64,000 nt of DNA, from positions 1,770,001-1,834,000 of the forward strand of contig NZ_CP029185.2 of NCBI RefSeq assembly GCF_003096015.2, in the 5' to 3' direction. Under the pieces are notes generated by a model that did no database searches, was not told the origin of the DNA, and saw nothing but the letters and a program-made list of their open reading frames with translations. This DNA is from Limnobaculum parvum. GTDB taxonomy: Bacteria; Pseudomonadota; Gammaproteobacteria; Enterobacterales; Enterobacteriaceae. Within the stretch, counting starts at the first letter, position 1. Every line of letters begins with the position of its first letter. Positions 60,261 to 64,000 of the stretch are shown here, piece after piece. The translations under genes were made by a program, and so were the position numbers.

Positions 60261-60932
60261 TCAGCTGTTTTTTATGCGGCTAAGATCGATAAAGCCGGTT
60301 AAGTCCCGCTCTTCTGGTCGAGAGATGTATGGTAATTCGCCAATCAGCGGCGCAGGAATATTCTGTTTGAGCGCTTCAATGGTTTCTGAGTAATAGGCCA
60401 AACCGGGATTTATTCGGTTTGCGACCCACCCGGCAATATTGAGTCCATCATTTGCAATGGCTTCAGCAGTCAGAATTGCGTGGTTAATGCAGCCAAGCTG
60501 GATGCCAACCACTAAAATCACCGGAAGCTTTTCTTCAATCACCCAGTCAGATATAGGCCGCATACCGTTAAGCAGAAAACGCCAGCCACCCGTACCTTCG
60601 ACAATCACGGCGTCCGCCTGAGATTGAAGATGGCTTAATCCACGGGAGATACGGGCATAGTCCATTGGGCTGTCGCTATAAGTTAACGCCACATGATCTT
60701 CAACGATCACCGGGTTAACCTCATCATAAGAAACACGAATAGATGAAGAAGACTGAAGGATCATCGCGTCATGATTTCTTGCCCCTTCATCCGTCGTGTG
60801 AGAAGCAATCGCGATAGGTTTATACCCTACTGCACGCTTTCCTTGTTTAATGAACGATTGTAACAGGGCGCGTGAAATAACGGTTTTGCCCACTTCAGTA
60901 CAAGTACCGGTTACAAAAAATCGATTCGGCAT
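60261..60932 (-). CDS. bioD2: Dethiobiotin synthase paralogue BioD2 (YnfK)
   Basis: A 223-aa ATP-dependent dethiobiotin-synthase-family protein (E. coli YnfK is 231 aa). The nucleotide site reads TGTCTEVGKT, with Cys where BioD and YnfK have Asp (GTDT-x-VGKT). Other matches are VIVEGTGGWRFLLNG, VVGIQLGCINHAILTAEAIA and LPYISRPEERDL. It lies immediately upstream in gene order of mlc as in E. coli (ynfK-mlc). It would close the ureido ring in biotin synthesis if active; the Cys change may alter nucleotide handling. Confidence 0.88.
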   Translation of the reverse strand: MPNRFFVTGTCTEVGKTVISRALLQSFIKQGKRAVGYKPIAIASHTTDEGARNHDAMILQSSSSIRVSYDEVNPVIVEDHVALTYSDSPMDYARISRGLSHLQSQADAVIVEGTGGWRFLLNGMRPISDWVIEEKLPVILVVGIQLGCINHAILTAEAIANDGLNIAGWVANRINPGLAYYSETIEALKQNIPAPLIGELPYISRPEERDLTGFIDLSRIKNS

Positions 60933-61192
60933 AAAAGTTATTGCTCCGAAATCTTCTAAATAAATGGTTGATTCGTATCAGATGCCGGTCGCTAAAACGG
61001 TATAAGCAACAAATATATAATTGAATGTATAAGCAGTGATATTCATCTCAGGATCAAAAGTCTAGGCTAAGGCCTGATTGAATAGATTGCGTTAGCTCAA
61101 GATTTGCTAAAACAGCTAATATCTTTTTTTATAAAACAAAACGTTATACTTATTTAGAGGTAAATAATGAAAATTAAGGTATTTTAAGCAGA

Positions 61193-62410
61193 TTATCCCT
61201 GAAGAAGTTTAACCAGCAGAGAGCCATTGTATAACGCCATCTTTACCAAAGCTGCGCCAGGCATGGTTCCGGCATTAACAAAGTGAGTTGGCGCAATACG
61301 GATATCCGTACGATATTGCGGCAAAGATTGTTGGTGAATACAGCGCTCGATAGCCGGATAGAGTGTCCCAGAAGAAGCATTCAGGGGTGAACCAATGATA
61401 ATCTTTTCTGGATTGAAGATGTTAACCATCACCGCAGCGATATGTCCGATACTTTCCCCAATATAGCAGATGATCTCTCTGGCTAACTTATCGCCCTTGT
61501 TGGCGGCATCACACAGATTCTCGATGTTGATAGGCAAAGAATTAAGCATAGAATCAGGGTTAGAAGGCAGTAACTGGCGTGTTCTCTCCAGAATATTACC
61601 CATGCTGGCAATGGTTTCTAGACAGCCATGATTGCCGCAATAACAAGCTTTCCCCTTTTGTTCAACTTGAGTATGGCCTATCTCAATTTGACGGCTGGAA
61701 TCCGCATGGAGAATTCGTCCATCGGTAATAACAGAAGCCCCGATGACATCATCAATAACTATCTGAATCACATTCTGACAGCCAAACGCGGCACCATACA
61801 GCGCTTCACTGATAGCCCAGGCGGAGACGTCCTGCTGAACATACACCGGTAAACCGGTTCTTTGGCTTAGCATTGCTCCTAAAGGGATATTCTCTTCATT
61901 GTAGAATGGTGTTTTGTGCACAACACCCGCAGTAGCATCAATGATGCCTGGCATGGTGATAGCAATAGCAGTCAAACGCTCAAGCCGTTTCTGATGGCGG
62001 GTAAAAAAGGATTCTATTTGCTGAATGAAGCGTTCTAACCAAGATTGGTTTTTATCAACAGGGAAATCAATCTGTTCTTCAATAATCAACTGATTACTTA
62101 AGTCTCTTAAGGCCAGCGTCAGGTAACCATAATGAATACGACCACTTAAATAGTGCCATGCCTGAGTATCCAGTTCGATTCCTATTGCCGGACGTCCACG
62201 ACTGCCGACCTCACTAAATTCAGTCTCTTTAACCAGATGGGCGTCATACAGTTCTCGAACGATTTTGGTGATACTGGCTGGCGCCAGGTGGGAGAGCTTA
62301 GACAGGTCTATACGTGAAATCGGACCATACTGGTCGATAAGTCGGTATACCGCGCCCGTGTTGGTCTGCTTGATGTGGTCAATATGGCCCGGTTGCCCTT
62401 CTCTATTCAC
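61193..62410 (-). CDS. mlc: ROK-family repressor Mlc (DgsA)
   Basis: A 405-aa ROK repressor matching E. coli Mlc (406 aa). The N-terminal helix-turn-helix is IDLSKLSHLAPASITKIVRE, the zinc site is GKACYCGNHGCLETIAS, and the C terminus ends ALVKMALYNGSLLVKLL. Mlc represses PTS and glucose-uptake genes and is sequestered by dephosphorylated PtsG. The start is GTG, with AGAGGC before it. Synteny with bioD2 and ynfM agrees with E. coli. Confidence 0.95.
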   Translation of the reverse strand: MNREGQPGHIDHIKQTNTGAVYRLIDQYGPISRIDLSKLSHLAPASITKIVRELYDAHLVKETEFSEVGSRGRPAIGIELDTQAWHYLSGRIHYGYLTLALRDLSNQLIIEEQIDFPVDKNQSWLERFIQQIESFFTRHQKRLERLTAIAITMPGIIDATAGVVHKTPFYNEENIPLGAMLSQRTGLPVYVQQDVSAWAISEALYGAAFGCQNVIQIVIDDVIGASVITDGRILHADSSRQIEIGHTQVEQKGKACYCGNHGCLETIASMGNILERTRQLLPSNPDSMLNSLPINIENLCDAANKGDKLAREIICYIGESIGHIAAVMVNIFNPEKIIIGSPLNASSGTLYPAIERCIHQQSLPQYRTDIRIAPTHFVNAGTMPGAALVKMALYNGSLLVKLLQG

Positions 62411-62752
62411 GTTATTGCCTCTGAATACAACTGATTAAATCTTTTGGAATATATTACCCAGTTATCGGAATTTATATGTGTTGCAATATATAATAAAATC
62501 AATACGATTTGACCGATGATGTCTGGCAGATTAACAGGATCCTTTTTTATTTCTATCATTTAAGCCATGGTTTGGTACTAACTGGTCCTTATTTATTCAA
62601 CCAGCGATGACAACAACAATAAAATTGGTTTTTTTCCGCTAAGATCGTAGATAGTCGTAGATGAGTTTTGATTATCGTTTACCTAACAATATTTGTCACC
62701 AATGTATAGTTGTAGTTTCCTGATTATTGCCAGTTATGGCTGAGGAATTATC
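62411..62752. other. Divergent promoter region between mlc and ynfM
   Basis: 342 bases with no gene. E. coli has the LysR gene ynfL here; it is absent. A tandem TCGTAGAT repeat (62645-62652 and 62655-62662) is a possible regulator site. No clear Mlc box was found. Confidence 0.5.
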
Positions 62753-64000
62753 GTGGCACAGCATAAGCCCGAACGGGTGAACCTGCCAGAACCTTCTGCT
62801 GATGAGTCAGATCCCGAATCTGGCTTGAACACCTTCCCGGTTTCCAAACCGGTCACAAAAGTTACAGTGTCACGCTCCCGTTCTCCTTTTATCGTTAGGG
62901 GAACGGTCGATTTTATGAAGGTGACTGCGGCGATGTTTTCAGCCGGTCTGGCTACCTTTGCGCTGCTTTATTGCGTTCAGCCCATCTTACCGATACTTTC
63001 CCACGATTTTGGTATTTCACCCGCCAGCAGCAGTTTGTCCTTGTCTGTTTCAACAGCCATGTTGGCGGTGGGTTTGCTGTTTACCGGGCCCATTTCTGAT
63101 GCAGTTGGTCGTAAACCGGTCATGGTGGTTGCATTAATGCTGGCGGCCACATTAACGATCGCCAGCTCATTGACCACCAGTTGGCATGGTATTTTGATCA
63201 TGCGGGCCTTAGTGGGCCTAGCGTTAAGCGGTGTAGCCGCAGTTGCTATGACCTATATCAGCGAAGAAATCGATCCCATGTTTGTTGCCTTCGCAATGGG
63301 TTTATATATCAGCGGTAACTCACTTGGTGGTATGAGTGGACGGCTTATCAGCGGTGTGATGACCGATCTGTTTTCATGGCGTATAACACTGGGTAGCATT
63401 GGCTGTATTGCCTTGATCGCCGCGCTGGTTTTTTGGCGGATTTTACCCCCTTCAGGCCATTTCCGAGCGTCCTCCCTGCGTCCCCGGACCTTATTAATTA
63501 ATTTTCGATTACATTGGCACGATCGTGGCTTACCGTTGCTGTTTGCTGAAGGTTTCTTATTAATGGGGTCGTTTGTTACGCTATTTAACTACATCGGCTA
63601 TCGCTTGATGGAGCCACCTTACTATATTAGCCAAGCGTTTATCGGCGTACTGTCTCTGGTTTATCTGACGGGTACTCTAAGCTCTCCTAAAGCAGGTTCG
63701 TTGAGCGTGAAATATGGTCGCGGCCCGGTATTTATCTGTTCTGTCGCGTTGATGATATTGGGGCTATGCATGAGTCTGTTTTCATCAATTTGGCTTATAT
63801 TGATTGGTATGTTGATCTTCACACCTGGTTTTTTTGCCGCACACTCAATCGCCAGCAGTTGGATTGGTTATCGGGCAAAGCGGGCTAAAGGTCAGGCATC
63901 AGCACTGTATCTGTTTTTCTATTACGTAGGTTCCAGTATTGCTGGTACTTTAGGTGGATTTTTCTGGCATAACTATGGGTGGACTGGGTTAGTTATATTT
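62753..64000 (+). CDS. ynfM: MFS transporter YnfM (partial, runs off the right edge)
   Basis: A major-facilitator transporter starting at GTG 62753 (GAGGA upstream), open to the end of the window for 416 codons. Its first ~70 residues are a Pro/Ser-rich cytoplasmic extension, then FMKVTAAMFSAGLATFALLY (helix 1), GRKPVMVVALMLAA at the loop 2-3 signature, MGLYISGNSLGGMSGRLISG and RLHWHDRGLPLLFAEGFLLM, all matching E. coli YnfM. It is an uncharacterised drug or metabolite exporter; E. coli work links YnfM to arabinose and small-molecule efflux. It is missed by standard gene calling because no stop lies in the window. Confidence 0.92.
   Translation, partial: MAQHKPERVNLPEPSADESDPESGLNTFPVSKPVTKVTVSRSRSPFIVRGTVDFMKVTAAMFSAGLATFALLYCVQPILPILSHDFGISPASSSLSLSVSTAMLAVGLLFTGPISDAVGRKPVMVVALMLAATLTIASSLTTSWHGILIMRALVGLALSGVAAVAMTYISEEIDPMFVAFAMGLYISGNSLGGMSGRLISGVMTDLFSWRITLGSIGCIALIAALVFWRILPPSGHFRASSLRPRTLLINFRLHWHDRGLPLLFAEGFLLMGSFVTLFNYIGYRLMEPPYYISQAFIGVLSLVYLTGTLSSPKAGSLSVKYGRGPVFICSVALMILGLCMSLFSSIWLILIGMLIFTPGFFAAHSIASSWIGYRAKRAKGQASALYLFFYYVGSSIAGTLGGFFWHNYGWTGLVIF

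Noticed and set aside
1..64000. CRISPR arrays and tRNA/rRNA genes
   Set aside because: No array of regularly spaced repeats was seen, and no tRNA or rRNA gene was recognised on either strand.

Overview
The window is chromosomal DNA from a gammaproteobacterium of the order Enterobacterales. Many full-length genes match enteric families closely (RlhA, YgiW/QseBC, MntP, SetB, DcuC, IlvBN with its IvbL leader, UspG, FrmA/FrmB, YidA, Amn, BglA, NemRA, TcyP, YdfG, BioD2-Mlc-YnfM). The gene order differs from Escherichia coli and the DNA is moderately AT-rich. A less-studied family such as Budviciaceae is a guess, not something the sequence proves.

Layout. 1-5.1 kb: an InsA-like zinc-ribbon gene, rlhA and a large MscS-type channel. 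5.2-13 kb: a LysE exporter, ygiW divergent from qseBC, a second tandem qseBC-like pair, then dgkA and eptA; direct-repeat boxes of the PmrA/QseB type lie before qseB and before eptA. 13-22.2 kb: a TetR regulator, mntP with a yybP-ykoY manganese riboswitch and a Fur box, an SDR, setB, dcuC, a LuxR-type regulator whose receiver lacks the phospho-aspartate, and ilvBN with the valine-rich ivbL attenuator. 22.5-34.8 kb: uspG, a radical-SAM/DUF4130 DNA-metabolism pair under an evident LexA-controlled promoter, the formaldehyde pathway genes frmA and frmB, a degenerate-HAD/Nudix fusion, yidA, an orphan arsC, an azoreductase with an Rrf2 regulator, amn and bglA.

35.2-44.1 kb is a markedly AT-rich accessory island: a large serine recombinase, a compact three-gene operon read leftward (87-aa protein, 263-aa CxxC protein, 757-aa UvrD-like SF1 ATPase/helicase), a small resolvase read divergently, a Sel1-repeat lipoprotein cut by an insertion sequence, and two nested IS3-family elements. 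A LexA-type box (CTGT-N8-ACAG) lies in the divergent promoter region of the helicase operon. This operon is the best candidate in the window for an undescribed, possibly anti-phage and possibly SOS-responsive system.

44.2-51.9 kb: a small membrane protein, nemA/nemR with two operators and an upstream flavin reductase, an AhpD-like protein, 1 kb of AT-rich DNA with a 40-bp direct repeat, a TupA-type ATP-grasp protein and a DKNYY-repeat protein. A near-exact 27-bp copy of part of the DKNYY gene lies beside the insertion sequences. 51.9-64 kb: a MetNIQ-like transporter operon containing a DUF169 gene, a methyltransferase with a palindromic operator, tcyP, a DUF1161 protein, a lipoprotein whose start is disturbed at an A7 tract, ydfG, bioD2, mlc and the 5' part of ynfM, which runs off the right edge.
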